A DNA stretch of 64,000 bases from Aestuariibaculum sediminum (GTDB lineage: Bacteria > Bacteroidota > Bacteroidia > Flavobacteriales > Flavobacteriaceae): contig NZ_JACVXB010000001.1 in NCBI RefSeq assembly GCF_014596945.1, positions 804,314 through 868,313 of the forward strand, read 5' to 3'. A model generated the notes under the pieces. The model was not told the DNA's origin and searched no databases. It saw only the letters and a list, made by a program, of their open reading frames with translations. Below are positions 55,784-64,000 of this stretch, piece by piece. Each line of letters opens with the position of its first letter. The stretch's first letter is position 1. Position numbers and translations under genes: made by a program.

Positions 55784-57700
55784 TTAACCGTGATTATAGC
55801 TGAAAACTGTAATAGCCAAAGGCGGTAATGTAATAGCTGCCGAATGGGGCTTCCCATTCCATGGTTTTTTCTTTATAGTTATGGCTTTTGAATTGGTTAC
55901 ACCACTTCCTCCAAAATCCTTAGAGTCGCTATTAAATATTTCCTTGATTTTCCCGCTAACCTCTGGTAGGCCTATTTTGTAGTTTTCGTGAATGGTTGGT
56001 GTTAAATTACATACAACAATAACATTTTCATTTGGGTTGTCGCCTTTACGAATATATGAGATTACTGAGTTTTCATGATCGCCGTAATTTATCCATTCAA
56101 AACCTTCACCTGAAAACGCTTTTTCAAATAGAGCTGGTGTTGTGGTATATAATTTATTTAATGCTTTGTAATAGTTTTGAAGGTTTTTATGCGGTTCGAA
56201 TTCTAATAAATTCCAATTTAAACTCGCTTGAAAATCCCATTCATTATACTGTCCAAATTCACCTCCCATAAATAGCAGTTTTGTGCCTGGATGTGTAAAC
56301 ATATACCCATAAAGCAAGCGAAGGTTCGCAAAACGCTGCCATTCGTCGCCAGGCATACGTCCTAAAATGGAATTTTTGCCGTAAACGACTTCGTCGTGAG
56401 ACAATGGTAACATAAAGTTTTCAGAAAAGGCGTAAGCCAAACTAAACGTGATGTCGTTTTGATGATATTTGCGATATACGGGATCTTTACCAAAGTATTC
56501 TAAGGTATCGTGCATCCAACCCATCATCCATTTCATACCAAATCCTAAACCTCCTGTAAAAACAGGTTTAGATACGCCTGGGAAGGCCGTAGACTCTTCG
56601 GCGATGGTTTGTACATCCGGATACGAAGCATAAATTTCTTTATTTAATTCTTTCATGAATTCTATAGCTTCCAGATTTTCTCTTCCGCCATAAATGTTCG
56701 GTTCCCATTCGCCGTCTTCTCGAGAGTAATCTAAAAAGAGCATAGAAGCTACCGCATCAACGCGTAGGCCATCGGCATGATATTGGTCTAACCAAAAAAT
56801 GGCATTACTTATTAAAAACGATTTGACTTCATTGCGGCCGTAATTAAAAATTAAACTTTTCCAGTCTTGATGATAGCCTTTGCGTTTATCGGGATGTTCA
56901 TAAAGATTCGAACCATCAAAAAAGCCAAGACCGTGGGCATCTTCAGGGAAATGAGACGGTACCCAGTCTAAAATAATACCAATTCCATTTTGATGAAGTT
57001 TATCTACCAGATATTTAAATTCTTCTGGATAACCATAACGCGAAGTTGGCGCAAAATACCCTGTAATTTGATAACCCCAAGACGGGTCATAAGGAAATTC
57101 CATAACAGGCATTAATTCGACGTGAGTAAAATTCATATCCTTCACGTAGTTTACCAAGTCGTCTGCCAATTCAAAATACGATAATGAGCGGTCTTCTTCT
57201 AAGTTGCGTTTCCAAGAGCCTAAATGAACTTCATATACTGAATAGGGTGCATTCAAAGCATTGTGCTTTTTGCGGGTTTTCATCCAGTCGTTATCTTTCC
57301 ATTTGTATTTATCTTCCCAAACAACAGAAGCTGTTTTGGGTGGATGCTCACAGCGTCTGGCGTAGGGGTCGGCTTTTTCGGTTTTTATGCCATTGTTATG
57401 GCTTTCTATTTTGTATTTGTAAATGTTTCCTTTTCCAACAAAGGGAATAAAACCTTCCCAAATACCACTGCTATCCCAGCGCACGTTTAATTCGTGTTCA
57501 CCTTCGGTCCAGAAGTTAAAATCGCCAATTACCGAAACACGTTTTGCGCTTGGTGCCCAAACGGCAAAGTAGGTGCCTTCAATGCCATCTACTGTTACTA
57601 TATGAGAGCCAAATTTTTCGTAAAGCCTATAGTGTTTACCAGCTTTAAATAAATTGATATCGAAGTCTGTGAATAGACTATAAACTTTTGTTTGAGCCAT
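55784..57700 (-). CDS. glgB: 1,4-alpha-glucan branching enzyme
   Basis: Makes the alpha-1,6 branches of glycogen. GH13 enzyme of 638 residues. A CBM48/N1-type domain (about 30-130) with GTYFAVWAPSAKRVSVIGDF precedes the barrel. The nucleophile is Asp315 (DGLRVDAVASMLF), the acid/base Glu is in TIAEESTAFPGVS (about 366-378), and the transition-state Asp is in PLSHDEVVYGKNS. Only 3 bp separate it from glgC. Shorter than E. coli GlgB (about 730) because the extra N-terminal domain is absent. Confidence 0.97.
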   Translation of the reverse strand: MAQTKVYSLFTDFDINLFKAGKHYRLYEKFGSHIVTVDGIEGTYFAVWAPSAKRVSVIGDFNFWTEGEHELNVRWDSSGIWEGFIPFVGKGNIYKYKIESHNNGIKTEKADPYARRCEHPPKTASVVWEDKYKWKDNDWMKTRKKHNALNAPYSVYEVHLGSWKRNLEEDRSLSYFELADDLVNYVKDMNFTHVELMPVMEFPYDPSWGYQITGYFAPTSRYGYPEEFKYLVDKLHQNGIGIILDWVPSHFPEDAHGLGFFDGSNLYEHPDKRKGYHQDWKSLIFNYGRNEVKSFLISNAIFWLDQYHADGLRVDAVASMLFLDYSREDGEWEPNIYGGRENLEAIEFMKELNKEIYASYPDVQTIAEESTAFPGVSKPVFTGGLGFGMKWMMGWMHDTLEYFGKDPVYRKYHQNDITFSLAYAFSENFMLPLSHDEVVYGKNSILGRMPGDEWQRFANLRLLYGYMFTHPGTKLLFMGGEFGQYNEWDFQASLNWNLLEFEPHKNLQNYYKALNKLYTTTPALFEKAFSGEGFEWINYGDHENSVISYIRKGDNPNENVIVVCNLTPTIHENYKIGLPEVSGKIKEIFNSDSKDFGGSGVTNSKAITIKKKPWNGKPHSAAITLPPLAITVFSYNHG

Positions 57701-57703
57701 ATG

Positions 57704-58969
57704 TTATATTACAAATCCGTTAGGTATGGTTGCACCATTTTTTACTACTACAATGCCATCTCGTATAGCATACATGTCATTTTCGGTGTCTTCGAGATGT
57801 TTGCCTCCATTTATTCTTACATCGTCTCCAATGCGGCAATTTTTGTCTAGAATCGCGTTTTTAATGAAACAACGCTCGCCAATACCCATTAATATTTTTA
57901 TGTTTTTATTTTCAATTTCTTCAAGTGTTTCATAGGAATCGCATCCCATCATGTAGGTTTTAATTACTGTGGATTCTTTTCCTATTCTTGAACGAATTCC
58001 AATAACAGATTCTTCAATTTTAGCGGCTGAAATTATACAGCCTTCGGCTATTACGGCTTTGTCCAGAGATGTTCCTGCTAATTTGGTTGTTGGCAACATT
58101 CGGGCATGCGTGTAAATACGTCTGCGTTCGTCGTATAAATCGAATTTTGGAATATCGTCGGTTAATTTAATGTTGGCTTCAAAGAAGGATTCTATAGTTC
58201 CAATATCGGTCCAGTAGCCTTCATATTGATAACTTAGTGTTTTGTGTTTATCGATAGATTGTGGAATGATTTCTTTACCGAAATCGATTGTAGATTCGTC
58301 ATTCATTAACTCGATTAACAAATCTTTGTTAAAGATGTAAATACCCATTGAAGCCAAATAGTGGCGACCTTCTTTTTTCATCTCGTCGCTTACTTCCGAC
58401 GTCCATTCTGGTAATAAACTTGAATCTGGTTTTTCGATAAAAGATGTTATAATGCTTTCATCGTTCGATTTTAGAATACCAAAGCCAGGGGCGTCTTTAG
58501 CGTTCACAGGGATGGTAGCAATTGATATTTCGGCTCCACTTTTTTCGTGTGCTTCAATCATTTTATCGTAGTCCATTTGATAAAGTTGGTCGCCAGACAA
58601 AATTAAAATGTATTCACATTCATGTCTTAAAACATGGTGCATACTTTGTCTTACGGCATCGGCAGTACCTTGAAACCAACCTTTGTTTTCTGGAGTTTGC
58701 TCGGCAGCAAGAACATCAACAAAAGCACTGCTAAAAAAACTAAAATGGTACGTATTTTTAATATGTCGGTTTAGTGAAGCTGAGTTAAACTGAGTTAATA
58801 CAAACATGCGCTTAATATCGGCATTAATACAGTTTGAAATAGGTATATCTACCAACCTATATTTTCCTGCAATAGGGACTGCCGGTTTAGATCGCTTCTC
58901 TGTTAAGGGGTGTAATCTAGATCCTTGACCGCCACCTAATATGATGGCTAAAACCTTGTTGTTAATCAT
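57704..58969 (-). CDS. glgC: glucose-1-phosphate adenylyltransferase
   Basis: Makes ADP-glucose, the committed step of glycogen synthesis. 421 residues. The N-terminal nucleotidyl-transferase domain begins with AIILGGGQGSRLHPLTEKR and continues RSKPAVPIAGKYRLVDIPIS, including the catalytic and regulatory Arg/Lys positions. A C-terminal left-handed beta-helix domain (about 300-420) is present. The gene overlaps the 3' end of glgA by 8 bp, so translation is coupled. Confidence 0.98.
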   Translation of the reverse strand: MINNKVLAIILGGGQGSRLHPLTEKRSKPAVPIAGKYRLVDIPISNCINADIKRMFVLTQFNSASLNRHIKNTYHFSFFSSAFVDVLAAEQTPENKGWFQGTADAVRQSMHHVLRHECEYILILSGDQLYQMDYDKMIEAHEKSGAEISIATIPVNAKDAPGFGILKSNDESIITSFIEKPDSSLLPEWTSEVSDEMKKEGRHYLASMGIYIFNKDLLIELMNDESTIDFGKEIIPQSIDKHKTLSYQYEGYWTDIGTIESFFEANIKLTDDIPKFDLYDERRRIYTHARMLPTTKLAGTSLDKAVIAEGCIISAAKIEESVIGIRSRIGKESTVIKTYMMGCDSYETLEEIENKNIKILMGIGERCFIKNAILDKNCRIGDDVRINGGKHLEDTENDMYAIRDGIVVVKNGATIPNGFVI

Positions 58970-60383
58970 TTCTGGTAAGTTTTAATGTGTTATATAAATT
59001 AATGTACTCTACGGCAGAAGCGTCCCAAGAATGGTCGATATCCATTATTTTTTTTCTAATGCCTTTATAGGTTGGTTGGTCTTTAAATAGGGTAATTCCT
59101 CTGTTTATGGCTTCATTTATTTCTGTAACGGTAGTGTTTTCATGACAAATTCCGAAACCGTTTTCTTCACTAATATCTATAACGGTGTCTTTTAAACCGC
59201 CAATACTTCGCACTATTGGAATAGTCCCGTATCGTAGGGCATACATTTGGTTTAGGCCGCAAGGCTCAACCCGAGAAGGCATAAGTAAAAAGTCTGCTCC
59301 CGCGTATATAATATGCGATAATTTTTCGTCGTAACCAATAAAAGCATTGTAAATTCCTTTAAATTCACTTTTTAAGGCTTCTAATTGCGCTTCAACTTCA
59401 GGGTTTCCAGACCCAAGAAGTAACATAGAGCAAGAATTGGTTTCCAAAGCATTTTTAAAAACTTCGGGAAATAAGTCTGATCCTTTTTCGCCTACCAGTC
59501 TTCCAATAAATGCAAATAACGGTTTCTTGTAATCAAGATTAAACGTTTCACATAAATGCTTTTTATTAGCGTTGGCTCCTTGAGTTACACTTTTTTGTGT
59601 ATAATTTTTTATTATATAGTTATCTGTATTAGGATTCCATACATTGGTGTCGATTCCATTTAAGATACCAACACATTTTTCGCTTTCAGCACTTAACAAA
59701 CTTTCTAAACCATTTGCAGCGTGCTTCAGTTCTTCCATATAGCTTGGTGAAACGGTAGTAACACGCCATGCACATTTAATAGCAGCAGCCAAAGGGTTAA
59801 TTTGTCCGCCCCAATCCAATAAACCAACATGATCAAAATTGAATGGCGGAATTAAGCCTACTTTATCATGTGAAAACCAACCTTGATACTGCGCATTGTG
59901 TATGGTTAATAAGTTTGGAATATCTCTAAAAGCTTCATATTTGTAACTTTCCTGAAGCATAAAAGGCACTAGCCCAGTATGGTGGTCGTGACAATGAATA
60001 ATATCGGGGTAAGCATCCCAGGTTAATAACCAATCTAAACTTGCTATTTGAAAGGCTAAGAATCGTTCGGTGTCATCAAAAGAGTACACATAATCTTTAA
60101 ATAACAAATCAGGCACATTAACAAAAAACACATCGAAATCTAATGGTTTTTCCTGAAGTACCATTATTTGAAAATTGTAGGAGGTGTCTCCTAAATTTAG
60201 TTCACCATCGTAAACTGAATGGAAGGTGTTGTTTTGGGTAAATTTATTATCATAAAAAGGCATGATAACCTGCGCTCTGTTACCATTACTGTTTTGATAT
60301 TTAGGTAAGGCTCCTACAACATCGGCCAAACCCCCAACTTTTGCAACGGGATAGCACTCTGCGCTAACATGTAAAATAGTCAT
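58962..60383 (-). CDS. glgA: glycogen synthase (GT5)
   Basis: Elongates glycogen from ADP-glucose. 473 residues with the GT-B fold. The N-terminal substrate motif KVGGLADVVGALP follows the start MTILHVSAECYPVA. The C-terminal motifs are PLFAFIGRLVGEKGSDLFPE, PSRVEPCGLNQMYALRYGTI and GGLKDTVID. First gene of the glycogen cluster; a TATTTTTG box on the minus strand (60412-60419) is a possible -7 element. Confidence 0.97.
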   Translation of the reverse strand: MTILHVSAECYPVAKVGGLADVVGALPKYQNSNGNRAQVIMPFYDNKFTQNNTFHSVYDGELNLGDTSYNFQIMVLQEKPLDFDVFFVNVPDLLFKDYVYSFDDTERFLAFQIASLDWLLTWDAYPDIIHCHDHHTGLVPFMLQESYKYEAFRDIPNLLTIHNAQYQGWFSHDKVGLIPPFNFDHVGLLDWGGQINPLAAAIKCAWRVTTVSPSYMEELKHAANGLESLLSAESEKCVGILNGIDTNVWNPNTDNYIIKNYTQKSVTQGANANKKHLCETFNLDYKKPLFAFIGRLVGEKGSDLFPEVFKNALETNSCSMLLLGSGNPEVEAQLEALKSEFKGIYNAFIGYDEKLSHIIYAGADFLLMPSRVEPCGLNQMYALRYGTIPIVRSIGGLKDTVIDISEENGFGICHENTTVTEINEAINRGITLFKDQPTYKGIRKKIMDIDHSWDASAVEYINLYNTLKLTRND

Positions 60384-60531
60384 TAAATACTTTTGGTTTT
60401 TGATAAACTTACAAAAATATTATCCACTATTTTAACATAGGTTCATTTTTAAAGAAAAAATTACATTATCGAAATAATACGAAAATATCAATAATAATTT
60501 CCTAGAAAAACGAAAGATGATTGTAAAAATG

Positions 60532-62328
60532 TTAGTCGTTAAGCTTTAATACCGCCATAAATGCTTGTTGCGGTATTTCTACATTACCTACTTGCCTCAT
60601 GCGTTTTTTACCTTTTTTCTGTTTTTCGAGTAATTTACGCTTACGAGAAATATCGCCACCATAACATTTAGCGGTTACATCTTTACGTAACGCTTTTATG
60701 GTTTCTCTTGAAACTATTTTAGCTCCAATGGCAGCTTGTACGGGAATGTCAAATTGCTGACGCGGGATAAGTTCTTTTAATTTTTCACACATTTTTCTAC
60801 CTATAGTTTGTGCATTATCGGCGTGTATTAAAGCTGAAAGTGCATCAACAGGTTGTGCATTTAAAAGAATATCTAAACGTACCAGTTTTGAAGGCTTCAT
60901 TCCTATAGGATGGTAATCGAAAGAAGCGTAACCTTTAGAAACGGTTTTTAGACGATCGTAGAAATCAAAAACAATTTCAGCTAAAGGCATTTCAAATGAT
61001 AATTCAACACGTTCTGGTGTTAAATATGTTTGATTGGTAACTATACCACGTTTTTCAATACATAGAGACATGACGTTACCAATAAAGTCTGACTTGGTAA
61101 TAATGGTTGCCTTAATATAAGGTTCTTCAACACGGTTTAAGGTAGAAGGATCTGGTAAATCAGAAGGATTGTTTACAATAATGGTTTCTTCAGTGTTTTT
61201 ATTGGTGTAGGCGTGGTAAGATACGTTGGGTACGGTAGTAATAACCGTCATATCGAATTCACGTTCTAAACGCTCCTGAATAATTTCCATGTGAAGCATA
61301 CCTAAAAATCCACAACGGAAACCAAAACCTAATGCTGCCGAACTTTCTGGTTGGAAAACCAAAGAGGCATCATTTAATTGAAGTTTTTCCATCGAGGCAC
61401 GAAGGTCTTCATAGTCTTCTGTGTCAACAGGGTATATTCCGGCAAAAACCATAGGTTTTACATCTTCGAAACCTTCAACGATATTTTGCGTAGGTTTTTC
61501 GAAATCGGTAATGGTATCACCAACTTTTACTTCTTTGGCTGTTTTAATACCTGTAATAAGGTAGCCTACATCGCCAGTTTTAATATCTTTTTTAGCGACC
61601 TGAGTCAATTTTAAAGTACCAACTTCGTCGGCATAATAATCTTTACCCGTAGCTACGAATTTAATGTGCTGTCCTTTTTTAATTTCACCATTAAATACTC
61701 TAAAATAGGTCTCAATTCCTCTAAAAGTGTTGTAAACTGAATCGAAAATTAATGCTTGTAAAGGCGCTTCTGGATCACCTTTAGGAGCAGGAATACGTTC
61801 AATAATGGCTTTTAATATGTTGTCTACACCAAAGCCTGTTTTTCCACTGGCGTGAATAACTTCTTCAGGGGCGCATCCTAATAAATCCACAATATCATCG
61901 GTCACTTCTTCAGGGTTGGCACTAGGCAGGTCTACTTTATTTAATACAGGAATAATTTCCAGGTCGTTTTCTAGAGCTAAATATAAATTAGAAATAGTTT
62001 GCGCCTGAATACTTTGTGCGGCATCTACAATAAGAAGAGCACCTTCACAGGCTGCAATAGATCGCGATACTTCGTACGAGAAATCGACATGGCCTGGGGT
62101 GTCAATAAGATTTAAAATATAGTGTTCACCCTCATAGATGTAATCCATTTGAATGGCGTGCGATTTAATAGTAATTCCACGCTCGCGCTCCAAATCCATA
62201 TTATCTAATAGCTGGTTTTGTTTTTCTCTTTCGGTCACCGAACCAGTATAATCTAATAGGCGATCTGCAAGTGTACTTTTCCCGTGATCGATATGCGCAA
62301 TAATGCAAAAGTTTCTAATATTCTTCAT
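60532..62328 (-). CDS. lepA: elongation factor 4 (LepA)
   Basis: Ribosome-associated GTPase (598 residues). G1 motif [16 protein letters not shown]3 [13 protein letters not shown]4 [10 protein letters not shown]. The LepA-specific C-terminal domain ends [18 protein letters not shown], as in full-length family members. The upstream promoter TTG-N22-TATATTTG is at 62357-62389. Stands alone. Confidence 0.98.
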   Translation of the reverse strand: MKNIRNFCIIAHIDHGKSTLADRLLDYTGSVTEREKQNQLLDNMDLERERGITIKSHAIQMDYIYEGEHYILNLIDTPGHVDFSYEVSRSIAACEGALLIVDAAQSIQAQTISNLYLALENDLEIIPVLNKVDLPSANPEEVTDDIVDLLGCAPEEVIHASGKTGFGVDNILKAIIERIPAPKGDPEAPLQALIFDSVYNTFRGIETYFRVFNGEIKKGQHIKFVATGKDYYADEVGTLKLTQVAKKDIKTGDVGYLITGIKTAKEVKVGDTITDFEKPTQNIVEGFEDVKPMVFAGIYPVDTEDYEDLRASMEKLQLNDASLVFQPESSAALGFGFRCGFLGMLHMEIIQERLEREFDMTVITTVPNVSYHAYTNKNTEETIIVNNPSDLPDPSTLNRVEEPYIKATIITKSDFIGNVMSLCIEKRGIVTNQTYLTPERVELSFEMPLAEIVFDFYDRLKTVSKGYASFDYHPIGMKPSKLVRLDILLNAQPVDALSALIHADNAQTIGRKMCEKLKELIPRQQFDIPVQAAIGAKIVSRETIKALRKDVTAKCYGGDISRKRKLLEKQKKGKKRMRQVGNVEIPQQAFMAVLKLND

Positions 62329-62356
62329 AAACGAATCTAAACCTAGATATAATTTG

Positions 62357-62389
62357 CAAATATAGATGTTTTCAAGTAGTATATCTCAA
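62357..62389 (-). promoter_or_regulatory. Bacteroidota-type promoter for lepA
   Basis: Minus-strand TTG (62387-62389), 22-base spacer, TATATTTG (62357-62364), 28 bp ahead of the ATG. Confidence 0.65.
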
Positions 62390-62530
62390 TATTTATTAGA
62401 CTTGTTATCATTGTCTATTCATAAATTAACTTTTGACAATAATTATGATAAGGAAAATGTTTATTTGATACTTTAGTTTAAACTTTTACCTACATTTATT
62501 GTCCAAGCAAAGGATTATTAAGTTAGGTAA

Positions 62531-64000
62531 ATGCAAAATCATTTTATAAAAACTTTAAAAGGTTTGTTTTTAGTTGTTTTGGCGATTATTTCAACAACTG
62601 TAATGTATTCTCAAACCGAAAATAAGCTTCCCAGTATTGAAAAAGTGTATGTGCACACCGATAGGTCTAGTTATACTATTGGTGAAACCCTGTGGTACAA
62701 AGCGTATTCTGTTTTGGCTTATAATAACCTGCTTATCGATCAAAGTAAAGTGCTTTATGTGGAATTAATTTCTCCCAGTTCCAAAATTATAGCCCGCAAT
62801 AAAACGAGGTTGGAAAGTGGTTTGGGACATGGTGATTTTAAGTTGTCGGATTCTTTAGGTGTTACCACCGGTGGTGTATATCAGTTAAGAGCTTACACGA
62901 ATTGGGATCGGAATTTTGGTCACGATTTTGTGTTTGAAAAAACTATAGAAATTATAGACGTATTTAACGATGGCATTCAGAAAACGGAAGACAAAGAGCG
63001 CAGGCGGAAAAAGGAAACAACTCAAACAGCTGTTCTGGAAAAACCTAAATATAATTGTCAATTCTTTCCGGAAGGAGGAAACCTTGTAGAAAACATAACC
63101 AGCCTTGTAGCTTTTAAAACTTCCGATCAAAATGGCAATCCAGTCGAGGTAAAGGGGCAAATTTTTGACAGTGAAGGCGATTTAATTACTATGTTTTCCA
63201 GTATACACGATGGCATGGGGCGTTTTCAATTTTTGCCCCTGCCTGGTATGAAATATAAGGCCGAACTAACTTTTAAGTCAGGTGAAAAACAAGAGTTTTT
63301 GTTGCCAGAAATTAGCGAAACGGGTTTATTATTAAGTATGCTTAAGGTAAAAGGTAAGGATGTGGTTTCTGTAAAAACAAATGATAAAACCTTTAAAAAT
63401 AACAATGGCAAACCTATTGCTGTTGTAGCCAGAGTAAGAGGTGTTACTTATTTTCAGGGCGAATTAGCTTTTAATGAAAAGCAGATTTTTTTTGAATTAC
63501 CGAAAGAAAAAATCCCAGAAGGTATCTGTCAGGTTACTGTATACGATGCACAGGGAATTCCGCAAAGCGAGCGCTTAGTTTATATCGATAAAACTTCAGA
63601 ATCCGATTTAAATATTCGTTTAACAACCGATAAAAAAAGTTACAAGCCTGAAGAGCAAGTTGCCTTAACTGTAGTTGCTAAAAATAAAGCTGGAGATCCT
63701 GTTTCTGCAAGCTTTTCGGTGAGTAGTGTTGACGAAAGTAGTGTAACGGATGATGCAAAGTTTGGAACAACCATTTGTTCTTATTATTTAATGGAATCGG
63801 ATATTAGAGGTAAAGTACATAATCCTGGATTTTATTTTGATGTAAATAATAAAAAACGATTGTTGTTTTTAGATCTGCTTCTTTTAACGCAGGGTTGGCG
63901 TGATTTTTTATGGAAAAGCATTCCTGAAATAGATAAAAACCCTGAATTTAAAATAGAAAAAGGCTTTCCTGTTTCTGGTACTATAAAACAGCTTTTAGGA
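62531..64000 (+). CDS. MG2-domain exported protein (5' part, TonB-receptor-plug type)
   Basis: Open frame of 490 residues running off the window end, so it is incomplete. Signal peptide about residues 1-28 (GLFLVVLAIISTTVMYSQ). After this come KVYVHTDRSSYTIGETLWYK, the opening of MG2/alpha-2-macroglobulin-type proteins of Bacteroidota, and an Ig-like series with a second MG2-like start at TTDKKSYKPEEQVALTVVAK. Full-length family members of roughly 800-950 residues carry a TonB receptor plug-like domain at the C-terminal end; whether that is the case here cannot be seen. Role unknown. Start ATG 62531; nothing competes upstream. Confidence 0.88.
   Translation, partial: MQNHFIKTLKGLFLVVLAIISTTVMYSQTENKLPSIEKVYVHTDRSSYTIGETLWYKAYSVLAYNNLLIDQSKVLYVELISPSSKIIARNKTRLESGLGHGDFKLSDSLGVTTGGVYQLRAYTNWDRNFGHDFVFEKTIEIIDVFNDGIQKTEDKERRRKKETTQTAVLEKPKYNCQFFPEGGNLVENITSLVAFKTSDQNGNPVEVKGQIFDSEGDLITMFSSIHDGMGRFQFLPLPGMKYKAELTFKSGEKQEFLLPEISETGLLLSMLKVKGKDVVSVKTNDKTFKNNNGKPIAVVARVRGVTYFQGELAFNEKQIFFELPKEKIPEGICQVTVYDAQGIPQSERLVYIDKTSESDLNIRLTTDKKSYKPEEQVALTVVAKNKAGDPVSASFSVSSVDESSVTDDAKFGTTICSYYLMESDIRGKVHNPGFYFDVNNKKRLLFLDLLLLTQGWRDFLWKSIPEIDKNPEFKIEKGFPVSGTIKQLLG

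Overview
The window is a stretch of chromosome from a member of the Bacteroidota, almost certainly a marine-type Flavobacteriaceae species. Evidence: very A+T-rich DNA; no clear Shine-Dalgarno signals but repeated Bacteroidota-type promoters (TTG ... TAnnTTTG); TonB-dependent receptors paired with a DUF4249 lipoprotein or with an ECF sigma/FecR pair; and family-typical proteins (DUF4175, DUF3826, DUF1761, head-GIN, MG2-type receptor-like protein, GlnRS with a C-terminal extension). It reads as core genome: I see no phage, transposase, integrase or CRISPR array.

Layout. 0-0.7 kb: 3' part of holB (DNA polymerase III delta'). 0.7-8.2 kb: envelope sensing and uptake, with an ECF sigma / FecR / STN-type TonB receptor triad and then a TonB receptor + DUF4249 lipoprotein pair. 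8.3-17.4 kb: a housekeeping block (OmpH-like lipoprotein, methyltransferase, mnmG, ybeY, DUF4175 giant, gltX); mnmG is bracketed by two parS-like palindromes. 17.4-26.5 kb: SPFH protein, a small secreted triple-repeat protein, a NarL-type two-component system, SdpI, an oxidoreductase, and an orphan lipoprotein next to a 130-bp structured attC-like element. 26.7-33.8 kb: glnS, zinc ribbon-folB, tRNA-Cys, LysE, head-GIN, rnr, with flavobacterial-style intergenic repeats after glnS and rnr. 33.8-34.5 kb: a 699-bp very A+T-rich non-coding gap with a perfect DnaA box and many TATTAACA words, between divergent rnr and rpiB.

34.5-40 kb: rpiB-CDF-GNAT on the plus strand, then OmpA, S41 protease, rnpA and DUF3826 on the minus strand. 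40.2-46.5 kb: a seven-gene thiamine operon thiS-thiC-thiE-like-thiD-thiE-thiG-thiH, led by a TPP riboswitch and an intrinsic terminator; no thiF is present. 46.5-51 kb: M1 and S8 secreted peptidases and an MBL hydrolase. 51.3-53.1 kb: a CPA-type antiporter with a C-terminal Rossmann domain. 53.2-60.4 kb: glycogen operon glgA-glgC-glgB followed by a GH31 alpha-glucosidase. 60.5-62.3 kb: lepA. 62.5 kb to the end: the 5' part of an MG2-type exported protein.

The most interesting points are the two parS-like palindromes around mnmG together with the DnaA-box-bearing gap at 34 kb and rnpA (possibly an origin-proximal region), the attC-like element at 23.4-23.6 kb beside an unrecognised lipoprotein, the intergenic repeat family at 26.6 and 31.4-31.6 kb, and the triple-repeat secreted protein. 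No wholly new multi-gene system could be demonstrated.
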